Origin: Chloroflexota bacterium
GTDB taxonomy: Bacteria; Chloroflexota; Anaerolineae; Anaerolineales; Anaerolineaceae
Direction of reading: 5' to 3'
DNA length: 64,000 nt
NCBI GenBank assembly: GCA_004347695.1
Contig: SLTK01000007.1
Coordinates: forward strand, 412,823-476,822
Within the stretch, counting starts at the first letter, position 1; every line of letters begins with the position of its first letter. Below are positions 17,670 through 28,132 of the stretch, piece by piece. A model generated the notes under the pieces. That model worked only from the letters and a program-made list of their open reading frames with translations. It was not told where the DNA came from and made no database searches. Both the position numbers and the translations under genes were made by a program.

Positions 17670-18872
17670 ATGAAAAATCGTCTGACGATGGTTATCCTGA
17701 TAGCCTTGCTGGTACCTTTCCTGGCTGGCGCTTGTAAACCGACGCCCACCCCCGCGCCGCCCACCGAAACGCCGGTACCTCCCCCGCCTACCCTGACTCC
17801 CGTACCGCCAACCGCTGTTCCTCCAACGGTTACTCCGTTCAATACGCCGACCGAAATACCCGCTGGCGAAGCGATCATTTTTACCAGACTGGATATGATT
17901 ACAACCACCACCGGTTGGGCATTGACCACCACTACGGTGGTGCGCACCACGGACGGCGGTGCGACCTGGACAGATGTCGCTCCGGCAGACTGGAACGATG
18001 CAATGCTGCCGACTTCTGCATTTTTCCAAAACGAAGATCATGCCTGGATTGCTCAAACCGATCCAGTGGATTTTGAACGCGGGGTGTTCTACCACACCAG
18101 TGACGGCGGCGCCACCTGGGAGCGTTATGACGTCCCCTTCGGCGCCGGCACGATGAGTTTCGTGGATAACGTCAACGGCTGGATTATGGTCGGGCTGGGC
18201 GCCGGCGCCGGGTCGCAGGCCATTGCCATTTTCGCCACGCACAACGGCGGCGCAACCTGGACGGAGACCTACCGCCGCGATACCGGCGAACCCGAACCAG
18301 CCGGTGAAATTCCGCTTGGCGGGTCGAAACAGGGCATCACCTTCCGCGATCTGCAGCACGGCTGGGTGGCAGGCAGCGTTCCGGCCGACAATATTGTATA
18401 TCTATACGCAACCGAAAATGGCGGCGTTAATTTCCAGCAGCAGGATATTCCCCTGCCGGACGGCATTTCCACCGCCATGTTGTCGCTGGAAGCGCCCATT
18501 TTTTACACGAATACGGATGGTGTGCTGCCTGTCCTTTTATTTACCCCGGATACTTCAGCCACCGTGTTCTATGCCACTGACGATGGCGGACTATCCTGGA
18601 CGCCAACTTCGCCGGTGCCCGTTCTCGGAAGTTATTCTGCGCCTTCGCTGGATAATTTCATCGTCTGGGATGGCAACACGCTCTACCACAGCAGTGATCA
18701 GGGCCAATCCTGGGATGCAGTCACGCCCGATATCAACCTGGAGGGGATGATCGCCGCCCTGGATTTTGTGGATGAGCAAAACGGCTGGGTCACCTGGATG
18801 GATGGTGACGGGAATGCCGGCCTGTATCGCACAAGCGACGGCGGTCGAACCTGGACAGTTCCGGCTCCATAA
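17670..18872 (+). CDS. BNR/Ycf48-like beta-propeller lipoprotein
   Basis: About 400 residues. Signal peptide with lipobox LAGAC, then a Pro/Thr linker of about 50 residues. At least six repeats of the S/T-x-D/N-G-G-x-T/S-W type follow (TTDGGATW, TSDGGATW, THNGGATW, ATDDGGLSW, SSDQGQSW, TSDGGRTW), the Asp-box pattern of BNR sialidase-like and Ycf48 propellers. It is likely a surface-anchored binding protein; no enzyme active site is evident. ATG 17670 follows GGAGG at 10 nt; an upstream GTG at 17643 would extend it without a signal-like gain. Confidence 0.8.
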   Translation: MKNRLTMVILIALLVPFLAGACKPTPTPAPPTETPVPPPPTLTPVPPTAVPPTVTPFNTPTEIPAGEAIIFTRLDMITTTTGWALTTTTVVRTTDGGATWTDVAPADWNDAMLPTSAFFQNEDHAWIAQTDPVDFERGVFYHTSDGGATWERYDVPFGAGTMSFVDNVNGWIMVGLGAGAGSQAIAIFATHNGGATWTETYRRDTGEPEPAGEIPLGGSKQGITFRDLQHGWVAGSVPADNIVYLYATENGGVNFQQQDIPLPDGISTAMLSLEAPIFYTNTDGVLPVLLFTPDTSATVFYATDDGGLSWTPTSPVPVLGSYSAPSLDNFIVWDGNTLYHSSDQGQSWDAVTPDINLEGMIAALDFVDEQNGWVTWMDGDGNAGLYRTSDGGRTWTVPAP

Positions 18873-18899
18873 GCAGCAGGCACGAACATCAATCTCGGT

Positions 18900-20591
18900 T
18901 TACTTTGGGCGAAAACCGTCGCGCCAGTCTTCCCCGCGCGTTTCTGCCCAATCATTCAGCGTTGGAATGCAGGGAAACGGTTCATACCAGCATTGCGTCC
19001 AGGCTTCCGGAGCCGCGCACCACGCCTGTGATTCACCTACCAGGCAGGGCTCAGATGGTAATTGCGGGTAATCCACCGGCAGCACCAGGCGCTGACCGAT
19101 CGATTGAGCTTCGAACGACTGAACCAGGAAAAATAACTGGTAAGCAATCAATCCGACCATCAAAATAGAGCGGAAAATTTTGGCTGATGCTCCGGCGTGA
19201 ATATCCATCAATGCAGTCCAGGGTAGTACAGCCATCCCAGTTAATGCCAGCAGAAAACCATAGCCGAAACGAATGTCCGGTGCGGTGAACAGCCAGTAAA
19301 CCGCCCCAAGCAGAACGGTCAAAAAACCGCTGACTAAATTGGCCAATCGCTCCTGTCCTAATTTTTTGGCCTGATGCCCGATAGCCAGCCCCAGGGCAAA
19401 AATGACCGGCGAAACTGCTGCTCCCAGGACAATTAATTTCTGATTGGCGGTCTTTTCGATAAACCACAATTGCAGCCAGGAAAGGAACGGCTTTGCCAGC
19501 ACCTCCTCTACTGCCGAGCCCGGATCTCTGGCCCAGGCTTGAATGGTCAGCACTTCTGTTCTGGCAACCTCTTGAGGAATCTTCCAATCAAAATTAAACC
19601 AATCGATGCCCGGAAGTGGGTAAATCAGATATCCCGAGAGGATGATATTGCGCACGATCCAGGGCAGCAATATCACGCCGGCGAGACCGGCCAATTTCAG
19701 GACTGTACCCGGGTTTTTCAAATTTCTCAGCCCGATCCAGGCGGCTAAGAACAGCACGGGGGCTGCCGAAAGTTTTACCGTTACCAGTGTCACGACGATT
19801 GCAAACAGGATGATCTCGCGAAGGGAATTATTCCCTTTGACCTCGGGTAAAGCATCCAACCAGGCGGTCAATCCGATCCACAGCGTCAGGATCACCGGTA
19901 AATCGGTTCCCGGCGATGATAGCTGCGACCCAAGGACGAAGAAAACCAGCGGCAGAAAAATCGTGCGTAAAATGTTCGCAATTGTCGCCTGTCCCCGGTA
20001 CCATTCCATTGCGCCTCTGGCAAAATCAATGCCTGCGGTCAAGGTCAGTGCCGCTGAGACTAAATGAAAGGAGCGTAACCCGAGGAATGAAAAGCTAAAT
20101 AGCGCATTGAGCGCCAGCCAGCTCGAGTTAAAGGCCAAGCGAGTGTGAAGATTGCCAAGTCCGGGAACAGCCGGGTAGACTTCCAGCCAGTGGATGGCCT
20201 GGGCATGATAAATGCCGGTGTCCGGATTTGCGGGGACATGGGTGCTGTTTTCCAACACGGCCAGACCTACGAGCACGAACAGCGACCAGCCCAATGCCGG
20301 TAACCGTGCAATTGAAGCGATTTTCAGGCCGCTCGACCGATTGAGGAGCCACGCAATGGCAATTCCTCCGGCAGCAACAATCAGGATTGCAGCCAAACCC
20401 AGCGGCATAACCAACGAGAATAGTTGCCCGATGAAAATTAGCGCGCAAAAACCGATAAGAATGACGATGGAGGGACGGATATCCTTTTCGCCAGTGGCAT
20501 TGAATAACCTGCCCAACCCGTGGATCGCAGCCCGACCGTACAGCCAACTGACCAAGAGGATCAGGGCAATCAGGATAGCAGCAGCAATCAT
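18900..20591 (-). CDS. large polytopic membrane protein, GT-C / LIC_10190-like
   Basis: A 563-residue protein with roughly twelve hydrophobic segments. The loop after TM4 has NPDTGIYHAQAIHWLEVYPAVPGLGNLH-like content in which Asp and His residues occupy the place of the GT-C active-site loop, and NSSWLALNALFSF follows. This pattern fits the LIC_10190 family of membrane proteins, thought to be glycosyltransferase-like. The C-terminus is a short soluble tail. It has 41 nt to the next gene on the same strand. Function in surface polysaccharide assembly is inferred. Confidence 0.6.
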   Translation of the reverse strand: MIAAAILIALILLVSWLYGRAAIHGLGRLFNATGEKDIRPSIVILIGFCALIFIGQLFSLVMPLGLAAILIVAAGGIAIAWLLNRSSGLKIASIARLPALGWSLFVLVGLAVLENSTHVPANPDTGIYHAQAIHWLEVYPAVPGLGNLHTRLAFNSSWLALNALFSFSFLGLRSFHLVSAALTLTAGIDFARGAMEWYRGQATIANILRTIFLPLVFFVLGSQLSSPGTDLPVILTLWIGLTAWLDALPEVKGNNSLREIILFAIVVTLVTVKLSAAPVLFLAAWIGLRNLKNPGTVLKLAGLAGVILLPWIVRNIILSGYLIYPLPGIDWFNFDWKIPQEVARTEVLTIQAWARDPGSAVEEVLAKPFLSWLQLWFIEKTANQKLIVLGAAVSPVIFALGLAIGHQAKKLGQERLANLVSGFLTVLLGAVYWLFTAPDIRFGYGFLLALTGMAVLPWTALMDIHAGASAKIFRSILMVGLIAYQLFFLVQSFEAQSIGQRLVLPVDYPQLPSEPCLVGESQAWCAAPEAWTQCWYEPFPCIPTLNDWAETRGEDWRDGFRPK

Positions 20592-20632
20592 AGTCGAACC
20601 CCCGTTTATCCTGAAATGAGATGGATCAGGGT

Positions 20633-21517
20633 CTAGATGGCGGGCAGACGGGCAGCGGCGATTGCGCTCAGATGTTCCGGGCTGGTGCCGCAGCAGCCGC
20701 CAATTACACGGGCACCGGCGGCAATCCAGGCAGGTACCGCTTCGGCCATTTGCTGCGGTGTGGTCTGGTACACCACATTTCCCAGGTCATCCGTAACCGG
20801 CAAACCGGCATTCGGTTTGAACCAGATCGGCAGGCTGGTTGCAGCCTGAAGTTCCCGCAGCGCAGCCAGGTTGTCTGTCAGGCTGCGCCCGCAGTTGATT
20901 CCCAAAAGATCTACTCCCGAGTCATTCAAAGCCAGGGCTGCTTTGGCGGGTGAAACGCCCATCATGGTCCGGGTGCCGCGGTCATAGCTGAATGAGCATA
21001 CCAGCGGTAGATCGCAGGCTGAGCGCACGCCGCGCACTGCTGCAGCCGCTTCGCCCAGGTCGAACTGGGTCTCGATGACGATCAAATCCACCCCGCCTGC
21101 GGCTAGAAAGCGCGCCTGTTCGGCAAAGGCTGCTTCTGCGTCTGCCACAGCCAGTGGACCGTAAGGATCGAGCATTTGCCCGGTCGGCCCAATCGATCCG
21201 GCAACGAACGCTCCCCTGCTTTCAGCAGCCTGCCGCGCCAATTTGGCCGCAGTGAGGTTGATCTGTTCGCATTCTGCATCCAGACCCATGTTAGCGAGAT
21301 GCAGCCGGCTGGCGCCGAAGGTGCAAGTTAACAGGATTTCAGCGCCCGCAGCAATAAAATCCCTGGCAAGCGCCAAAATAGCCTGCGGATTTTCCAAAAC
21401 CCAGGCCTCGCCTGATTTTCCATCCGGCAGGCCGCGCTGCTGCAGGTTGCTGCCGGTCGCTCCATCAGCTATGATTATTTTTCCGGATTGAATAGCATCA
21501 AGAAATTTACTTGTCAT
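20633..21517 (-). CDS. homocysteine S-methyltransferase-family protein
   Basis: About 294 residues with the Pfam S-methyl_trans TIM-barrel: IIADGATGSNLQQRG at the start, TCTFGASRLHL, GINCGRS with the first zinc Cys, and IGGCCGTSPEHL with the paired zinc cysteines. This equals the homocysteine-binding module of MetH without the folate, cobalamin or activation domains. The ATG at 21517 overlaps the 3' end of the corrinoid-activator-like gene by 11 nt, so translation is probably coupled. Methyl donor is unknown; the neighbour suggests a corrinoid protein encoded elsewhere. Confidence 0.85.
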   Translation of the reverse strand: MTSKFLDAIQSGKIIIADGATGSNLQQRGLPDGKSGEAWVLENPQAILALARDFIAAGAEILLTCTFGASRLHLANMGLDAECEQINLTAAKLARQAAESRGAFVAGSIGPTGQMLDPYGPLAVADAEAAFAEQARFLAAGGVDLIVIETQFDLGEAAAAVRGVRSACDLPLVCSFSYDRGTRTMMGVSPAKAALALNDSGVDLLGINCGRSLTDNLAALRELQAATSLPIWFKPNAGLPVTDDLGNVVYQTTPQQMAEAVPAWIAAGARVIGGCCGTSPEHLSAIAAARLPAI

Positions 21518-23546
21518 TTTCAGCTTCACCTTGAGAGAATAGTTTGCCTGCCCTTGCTGCTTCTCGCCGCTCGGCGATCATCCGTTGAACGTCAGGGAAG
21601 GGATGACTGGCGTGCGGGAACGGAAGCGCCGCCACAAATTGCTCTTGAAATTCGGTTTTCAGCGGAGCGGTGATGTGCTCTGTCCACCGCGCCACCTGAG
21701 CGGCTTCGGTCCGGCTGGATTTATTCAACAGCGCAATGCGTGCGCCGTCTCCGGCAGCGTTGCCAACTGCAGTTACCCGGTCCAGCGGGCAATCGGGGAT
21801 CATGCCAATGATCATCGCACGCTCCCGATCGATCAAGCTGCCAAAAGCGCCTGCCAGCACAATCCGGTCAACCTGCTGCACGCCGCGTTCTTTCATCAGT
21901 AGTTGAGCGCCTACATACAACGCAGCCTTGGCAAGCTGCACTGAGCGCACATCGTTCTGGGTCAACACAATCGGGCTGCCGGTGGCGGACTGTTCTGCAG
22001 TCGCCAGAATAAATGCCGGTTGGCCCTTCGGTCCGCGAATCAGCCGCGGGGAGTTGAGTTTTGGATTGAATTTCCCGGAAGGCAGCACCAATCCGGCCGT
22101 AAATAACTCCGCGACCGCCTCCAGAATGCCCGACCCGCAGATTCCGCGCGCCTGAATTTGTTCATCCGGCAGTTCGGCGCCCCACTGATCCTGGCCAATA
22201 ACTTTGATGTTAACTTCCAGCGTATGCGGATCGATACGCACCCGTTCGATTGCCCCTGGCGCTGCCCGCATGCCGTGCGTGATTTGCGCTCCCTCGAATG
22301 CCGGGCCGGTCGGGCTGGATGTGCATAACAGGCGTTCACGGTTGCCGAGCAGGATTTCACCATTGGTGCCGACATCCACGATCAGGACGATATCATCCTG
22401 CTTATGCGGTTCTTCTGCCAGAATAACGCCGACATTATCGGCGCCGACGTAGCCAGCCTCCAACGGCAGAACGTGTACGCGTGCGCCCGGATTGAATTTC
22501 AACCCAAGGTCGCGGGCAGCCACATCCACTGGCCCACCGGCGACCGGTGCAAACGGCAAATGCCCAAGCTGGGCTGGATCGAGCCCAAGAGCCAGGTGGT
22601 GCATGACCGAATTGCCGACCAGGACACAATCAACGATATCTTCCACCGCGGCATTAGCCTGCGCGGCTGCCTGCGCCACCAGGTCGTTGATCGCATGGAT
22701 CACCGCCCGCTGCAGCCGCTCGCGCCCGTTCGGAATTTCAACGGCATACGAGATACGCGACATGATGTCATCGCCGTAAGTCACCTGTGGATTCATCGCC
22801 GAGGTCGTTGCCAGCAATGCTCCGGTGCGCAAGTCACACAGATAGGCTGCCAGCGAGGTGGAGCCAATGTCCACAGCCAGGCCAAGCGGGGTATCATGCA
22901 GCCCGGCTTGCACCCGGATAACCGTCTGGTCATTCCAGATGGTCAGGGATACTTCCCCATGCCCCTCCCGCAGCGCAGCCGGCAGCGATTTCAGGGCTGA
23001 AAGCTCGAAAGCAGGAGCTTTCAATCCAAAGCGGGATTCAAGCAGCGCCAGGATGCGCTCCTGGTCAGAGCGGTCGCCCAATATCGGCGGATCGAGCGTC
23101 AGCAGGACCATTTGAATAATCGGGTCCACCCGAATCACGCGTTCGGCAGCAGCCTTGCGCACAATTTGACGATTGGCCCGGGCTTCTTCGGGCACAGTGA
23201 CCAGTAGATCGCCGTTGACGTGCGCCAGGCAGCTCAAACGGACGCCGTTCGGCAGCCCGCGCCTGGCGCAAATCGACCGTTCATCCTCGCTGGCCGGACT
23301 GACGTGGTCTGAACTGGAGGTTAAGTCGTATTTGGCAAAATGGCCTTCTTCGATGATCACCTGGCATTTGCCACAGGTGCCTGCTCCGCCGCAAATGGAT
23401 TCAATGCCCACCCCCAGACTGCGGGCAGCATCCAGCAGGGTCAGCCCGGCCTTGACTTTCCCGGACTGCCCTGAGGGCTGGAAGATAACCTTACAGGTCT
23501 CGGGCGAATCGGGCTTTAACAGTGTGGGCTCAAAAGGATTGGACAT
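21507..23546 (-). CDS. ASKHA-domain [2Fe-2S] protein, RACo-like corrinoid activator
   Basis: A 679-residue protein with an N-terminal plant-type ferredoxin domain (Cys52, Cys58, Cys61 in CGGAGTCGKC, and Cys106). A linker follows, and then a long ASKHA ATPase module (DUF4445): VDIGSTSLAAYL and VDVGTNGEILLGN phosphate loops, GICGSGILEAVAELF and LAGAFGSLIDRERA. RACo proteins use ATP to reduce Co(II) corrinoid proteins back to the active Co(I) state. Coupling with a methyltransferase gene supports such a role in a corrinoid-dependent methyl transfer system. A consensus promoter stands upstream at 23605-23633. Confidence 0.88.
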   Translation of the reverse strand: MSNPFEPTLLKPDSPETCKVIFQPSGQSGKVKAGLTLLDAARSLGVGIESICGGAGTCGKCQVIIEEGHFAKYDLTSSSDHVSPASEDERSICARRGLPNGVRLSCLAHVNGDLLVTVPEEARANRQIVRKAAAERVIRVDPIIQMVLLTLDPPILGDRSDQERILALLESRFGLKAPAFELSALKSLPAALREGHGEVSLTIWNDQTVIRVQAGLHDTPLGLAVDIGSTSLAAYLCDLRTGALLATTSAMNPQVTYGDDIMSRISYAVEIPNGRERLQRAVIHAINDLVAQAAAQANAAVEDIVDCVLVGNSVMHHLALGLDPAQLGHLPFAPVAGGPVDVAARDLGLKFNPGARVHVLPLEAGYVGADNVGVILAEEPHKQDDIVLIVDVGTNGEILLGNRERLLCTSSPTGPAFEGAQITHGMRAAPGAIERVRIDPHTLEVNIKVIGQDQWGAELPDEQIQARGICGSGILEAVAELFTAGLVLPSGKFNPKLNSPRLIRGPKGQPAFILATAEQSATGSPIVLTQNDVRSVQLAKAALYVGAQLLMKERGVQQVDRIVLAGAFGSLIDRERAMIIGMIPDCPLDRVTAVGNAAGDGARIALLNKSSRTEAAQVARWTEHITAPLKTEFQEQFVAALPFPHASHPFPDVQRMIAERREAARAGKLFSQGEAENDK

Positions 23547-23604
23547 GCAGGACTATTGGAGTGATGCTGGATTCAAACATTTGCCGCGCAAACTGCGTCA
23601 AAGG

Positions 23605-23633
23605 ATTATAGCCATTATAAATACGAAAGTCAA
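23605..23633 (-). promoter_or_regulatory. sigma70 promoter of the RACo-like operon
   Basis: On the minus strand TTGACT (23628-23633), 17-nt spacer, TATAAT (23605-23610). It is divergent from the marR promoter less than 100 nt away. Confidence 0.8.
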
Positions 23634-23689
23634 AAACAGCGTGGTTGTGAACCTGCGCCATTTAAATGTGCTTGCTTAAAATTGGCCCC

Positions 23690-23718
23690 TTGACAAATTT
23701 GTTTATAGGCTGTAATAT
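23690..23718 (+). promoter_or_regulatory. sigma70 promoter of marR
   Basis: TTGACA (23690-23695), a 17-nt spacer and TAATAT (23713-23718). AT-rich direct repeats ATATTTCAA follow the -10 box at about 23715-23738 and could bind the MarR product. Confidence 0.75.
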
Positions 23719-23753
23719 TTCAATTAAGATATTTCAACATCAAAGGATTTAGT

Positions 23754-24203
23754 GTGCCCACTCATTACGTAGGCGACCCAACAGAAGTACTAGCCCTGGA
23801 TACCTGGATCAAGCTGAATCGCTCGGTCGAATCACTGGTCAGCCGGGTCAACCAGAGCGGCACCATGGGCGGCCTGACACCCACTCAATTCGCTGTTGTT
23901 GAAGCACTTTACCATCTCGGCCCTCTGTCTCAGTGTCAACTGGCCGCCCGCGTGTTCAAGAGCAGCGGCAATATGACCCTGGTGGTGGACAACCTGGAGA
24001 AACTCGGGTTAGTGAGCCGGCAGCCGGATGCCAACGATCGCCGGGTAAGCTTTGTGGGCCTTACCCCGCTCGGCAAACAAACCGTCAGCATCATCTTCCC
24101 GCAACACGCCGCGTTTGTCACGGAGCTTTTTTCGGTCTTGACGCAGGACGAACAGCGCACGCTGGGAGAGATTCTGCGCAAGCTTGGCAAACAAGAAGGA
24201 TAA
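23754..24203 (+). CDS. MarR-family transcriptional regulator
   Basis: A 149-residue dimeric winged-helix regulator. Core DNA-binding region LSQCQLAARVFKSSGNMTLVVDNLEKLGLVSRQPDANDRR is seen in pieces: helix-turn-helix CQLAARVFKSSGNM, then wing DANDRRVSFVGLT. GTG at 23754 follows AAAGGA. Close relatives often sit beside YceI or nitroreductase genes, as here. It likely controls itself and the following yceI gene through the inverted repeat at 24241-24260. Confidence 0.9.
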   Translation: MPTHYVGDPTEVLALDTWIKLNRSVESLVSRVNQSGTMGGLTPTQFAVVEALYHLGPLSQCQLAARVFKSSGNMTLVVDNLEKLGLVSRQPDANDRRVSFVGLTPLGKQTVSIIFPQHAAFVTELFSVLTQDEQRTLGEILRKLGKQEG

Positions 24204-24240
24204 AGCATCCTCTTTTTTTAGCCAATTATTTTGATGTTAA

Positions 24241-24275
24241 AATACTTAACAATAAGTATTATCAACCAATATTAT
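24241..24275 (+). promoter_or_regulatory. yceI promoter with candidate MarR operator
   Basis: A perfect inverted repeat AATACTT-N6-AAGTATT (24241-24260) overlaps a possible -35 box TTAACA (24246-24251), with TATTAT at 24270-24275 (18-nt spacer). A repressor bound here would block the promoter. Confidence 0.65.
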
Positions 24276-24302
24276 CAATGTTCAAAGGAGAACTAAAACA
24301 CC

Positions 24303-24845
24303 ATGTCCTGGAAAATCGACCCCGCTCACTCTGAAATTAATTTCACTGTCCGCCATATGATGATTTCGAACGTGCGCGGCCGTTTCGAAGCCTTCACCGG
24401 TACCGTGGAATTCGATCAGCAGAACCCTGCCAATTCGTCGGTTGACGTCCAAATCGAAGCTGCCAGCGTCAACACCCGCGAAGCCCAGCGGGACACCCAC
24501 CTGCGCTCTTCTGACTTTTTCGACGCCGAAACCCATCCCTACCTGACCTTCAAGAGCAAAAAGGTCGAGGTCGTGGATGATTCGCACGGTCGCATCACCG
24601 GTGACCTGACCATTCACGGGGTTACCAAAGAAGTTGTGCTGGATACCGAATTCAACGGTATGTCGCAGAGCCCCTGGGGGTTCAGCAGCGCCGGCTTCAG
24701 CGCCACAACCAAAATCAACCGCAAAGACTGGGGACTGGGCTGGAACATGGCGCTCGAGACTGGCGGCGTTCTGGTCAGCGATGAAATCAAAATCAACATC
24801 GAAATCGAGATTATCGAAGAGAAAGTTGCTGAAACAGCCGCCTGA
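24303..24845 (+). CDS. YceI-family lipocalin-like protein
   Basis: A 180-residue beta-barrel protein. It starts MSWKIDPAHSEINFTVRHMMI and has VDVQIEAASVNT, RDTHLRSSDFFDAETHPYLTF, and INRKDWGLGWN near the end, all YceI signatures. The family binds polyisoprenoid or other amphiphilic lipids. No signal peptide is seen, so it acts in the cytoplasm. AAAGGAGAAC precedes the ATG. The gene follows marR by 99 nt and has its own promoter. Confidence 0.93.
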   Translation: MSWKIDPAHSEINFTVRHMMISNVRGRFEAFTGTVEFDQQNPANSSVDVQIEAASVNTREAQRDTHLRSSDFFDAETHPYLTFKSKKVEVVDDSHGRITGDLTIHGVTKEVVLDTEFNGMSQSPWGFSSAGFSATTKINRKDWGLGWNMALETGGVLVSDEIKINIEIEIIEEKVAETAA

Positions 24846-24878
24846 CGAGCAGCTACCAACCAACTGTCATCACACGAA

Positions 24879-24907
24879 ACAGGGAGGCAAGCGCTTTGCC
24901 TCCCTGT
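24879..24907 (+). terminator. terminator-like hairpin after yceI
   Basis: ACAGGGAGGCAA / TTGCCTCCCTGT forms a perfect 12-bp stem with a 5-nt loop. The T-run is poor, so it may act with a factor or in mRNA stability. The rest up to 25116 shows no gene. Confidence 0.6.
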
Positions 24908-25116
24908 AAATGGTTTAATCCGAAAATAATATTTATTGGCATGATTACAACAAGAATATAGATCGAAACCTCAGCCAACACGCAATAGTCCCATAGCGGA
25001 GATTACATTTTTGCAAAATGGCGTTTAATTCATATGTTTTTTCGACCAATCGAAACCATAAATATGTATAATGAAGTTAAGCAAGGCAACATATCCTTCT
25101 TCGAAGAGGTCTTTTT

Positions 25117-25317
25117 ATGGATGAACTGGTTGCACTGGTCGTCAAAAAGACGGGCTTGTCTGAAGAAGTTGCCCGCAAAGCAGTCGCGACTGTGATCGAT
25201 TTTCTCAAGAAGAAATTGCCGGCGCCGCTAACCGGCCAAATCGATCTGGTCCTGGGGAAGGGCGGTGGTAAAGAAGCCCTGGCCAAAGGCTTAGCCAACC
25301 TCACCGGCAAAAAATAG
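25117..25317 (+). CDS. small conserved-looking helical protein, unknown function
   Basis: A 66-residue protein (MDELVALVVKKTGLSEEVAR at the start) with two predicted amphipathic helices and a Gly/Lys-rich tail ending LTGKK. No membrane segment or signal. A possible GAGG ribosome site lies 8-9 nt upstream of the ATG. It stands 58 nt before the DUF4332 gene and may share its transcript. The repeated Lys and regular helix pattern support a real gene, but I do not recognise a named family. Confidence 0.65.
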   Translation: MDELVALVVKKTGLSEEVARKAVATVIDFLKKKLPAPLTGQIDLVLGKGGGKEALAKGLANLTGKK

Positions 25318-25375
25318 ACCTGACAAAAATCCATCACATCCACTTCAATTTTTCATATTCAACAGAGAGGGAAAA

Positions 25376-25780
25376 ATGACAGCATTAAGCAAAATCGAAG
25401 GGATTGGACCTAAATACCAGGCTGATTTAAAAAAAGCCAATATCACCTCAGTGGAAGGACTGCTGAAAGCCGGTTCGACCCCCAAAGGCCGCAAAGAGTT
25501 GGCAGAAGCCTCCAAAATCAGCGATAAATTGATCCTCGAATGGGTCAACCATGCCGACCTGTTCCGCATCAAGGGTGTCGGCGAAGAATATTCGGACCTG
25601 CTCGAAGAAGCCGGCGTGGATACCGTGGTCGAATTGGCCAAGCGCATTCCCGCCAACCTGGTCGAGAAAATGGCCGAGGCCAATGCCGCCAAAAAGCTGG
25701 TACGCCAGATGCCAACCTTGAAGATGGTCACCAACTGGGTCGCACAAGCCAAGGCGCTGCCCCGAGTTGTGCAATACTAA
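25376..25780 (+). CDS. DUF4332 helix-hairpin-helix protein
   Basis: A 134-residue protein with two helix-hairpin-helix-like units: ALSKIEGIGPKYQADLKKANI and FRIKGVGEEYSDLLEEAGVD. This is the DUF4332 arrangement. HhH pairs usually bind DNA backbone without sequence preference, but members of this family have no proven task. Ribosome site GAGAGGG precedes the ATG. A strong terminator follows at 25803-25844. Confidence 0.85.
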   Translation: MTALSKIEGIGPKYQADLKKANITSVEGLLKAGSTPKGRKELAEASKISDKLILEWVNHADLFRIKGVGEEYSDLLEEAGVDTVVELAKRIPANLVEKMAEANAAKKLVRQMPTLKMVTNWVAQAKALPRVVQY

Positions 25781-25802
25781 CCCTCACCATTGAATTTCTT
25801 CA

Positions 25803-25844
25803 GGAGAAGCGCCGGTTGAACAACCAGTGCTTCTCCTTTTTTTT
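25803..25844 (+). terminator. intrinsic terminator
   Basis: GGAGAAGC (25803-25810) pairs with GCTTCTCC (25829-25836), followed by eight Ts. Beyond it, 25868-25920 has a fragment of the TGTCACCCTGAACG repeat also seen at 61.2-61.4 kb. Confidence 0.92.
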
Positions 25845-26029
25845 GTCTCAGTCTCCAGCCCTCGCCCGTTTGTCACCCTGAACGTGGGGTGCTCTGTGAG
25901 TGCGGACAGCATGACATAGTCTCGCAATACAATTTTACACAGTCATTATTTGCCCTTACACTCAGATTCGCGTATCATCATTGTATAAAATTACTACGCT
26001 AATATCCGGCCTATAGGAGGGACCTTCCG

Positions 26030-26713
26030 ATGAGTTTTAAAATTACCTGGTACGGCCATGCAGTACTGGCGCTCGAAACGGGCGGCTTTCACGTCCTGGT
26101 TGACCCCTACCTGAATGACAACCCGGCAGCGACGATCACTCCCAACAAAGTAGCCGCAGATTTTATCCTGGTAACACACGGCCACGGCGATCATGTTGGC
26201 GATACAGTCGAGATTGCAAGGCGCACCGGAGCAACAGTGATCAGCAACGCCGAGATCAGCAAGTGGATGTCGGCCAAGGGGCTCAAAACCCATGCGCAGC
26301 ACATCGGCGGCGGCTACCACCACCCGTTCGGCTACCTCAAATTGACCCTAGCGCTGCACGGTTCGATGCTGCCCGACGGCAGCAACGGCGGCAACCCGGT
26401 CGGCCTGCTGTTGACCACCCTCGACGGGCAAAAAATCTACATGGCGGGCGACACTGGCCTGTTCGGGGACATGCGCCTGATCGGCGAGGAGGGCATCGAC
26501 CTGGCGGTGCTGCCCATTGGCGATAATTTCACGATGGGGCCGGTGGATGCGCTGCGGGCGGTCAAGATGCTACAGCCGGCGCACGTCATCCCGATGCACT
26601 ACAACACCTTCGATGTGATTCAGCAGGACGCATCCGCCTGGGCGCGCCTGGTGGAACAGGAAACCAGCGCCAAAGTCCATTTGCTGAAACCCGGTGAGAG
26701 CCTGACGTTATAG
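26030..26713 (+). CDS. UPF0173-type metal-dependent hydrolase, MBL fold
   Basis: A 227-residue metallo-beta-lactamase-fold protein of the short UPF0173 class. It has ITWYGHAVLALE, VDPYLNDNP, the metal motif THGHGDHVGD, GGNPVGLLLT, YMAGDTGLFGDM and a final IPMHYNTFD with the last metal His. All ligand positions are present. Substrate unknown. AGGAGGGACC precedes the ATG. It is 132 nt before the HMG-CoA reductase gene. Confidence 0.92.
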   Translation: MSFKITWYGHAVLALETGGFHVLVDPYLNDNPAATITPNKVAADFILVTHGHGDHVGDTVEIARRTGATVISNAEISKWMSAKGLKTHAQHIGGGYHHPFGYLKLTLALHGSMLPDGSNGGNPVGLLLTTLDGQKIYMAGDTGLFGDMRLIGEEGIDLAVLPIGDNFTMGPVDALRAVKMLQPAHVIPMHYNTFDVIQQDASAWARLVEQETSAKVHLLKPGESLTL

Positions 26714-26845
26714 CGCGTTTCCTGGCCAGAGTGTACTTGCAGATGATCAACCTGATAGGTTTTGAGTGATCTTTCAGGCTAACATACGATAGTTGCCGGT
26801 CCAAAGACCGCGCAAACCTATCACTCTGTGAGTATTTGCCGCCAA

Positions 26846-28132
<1,287 letters not shown>

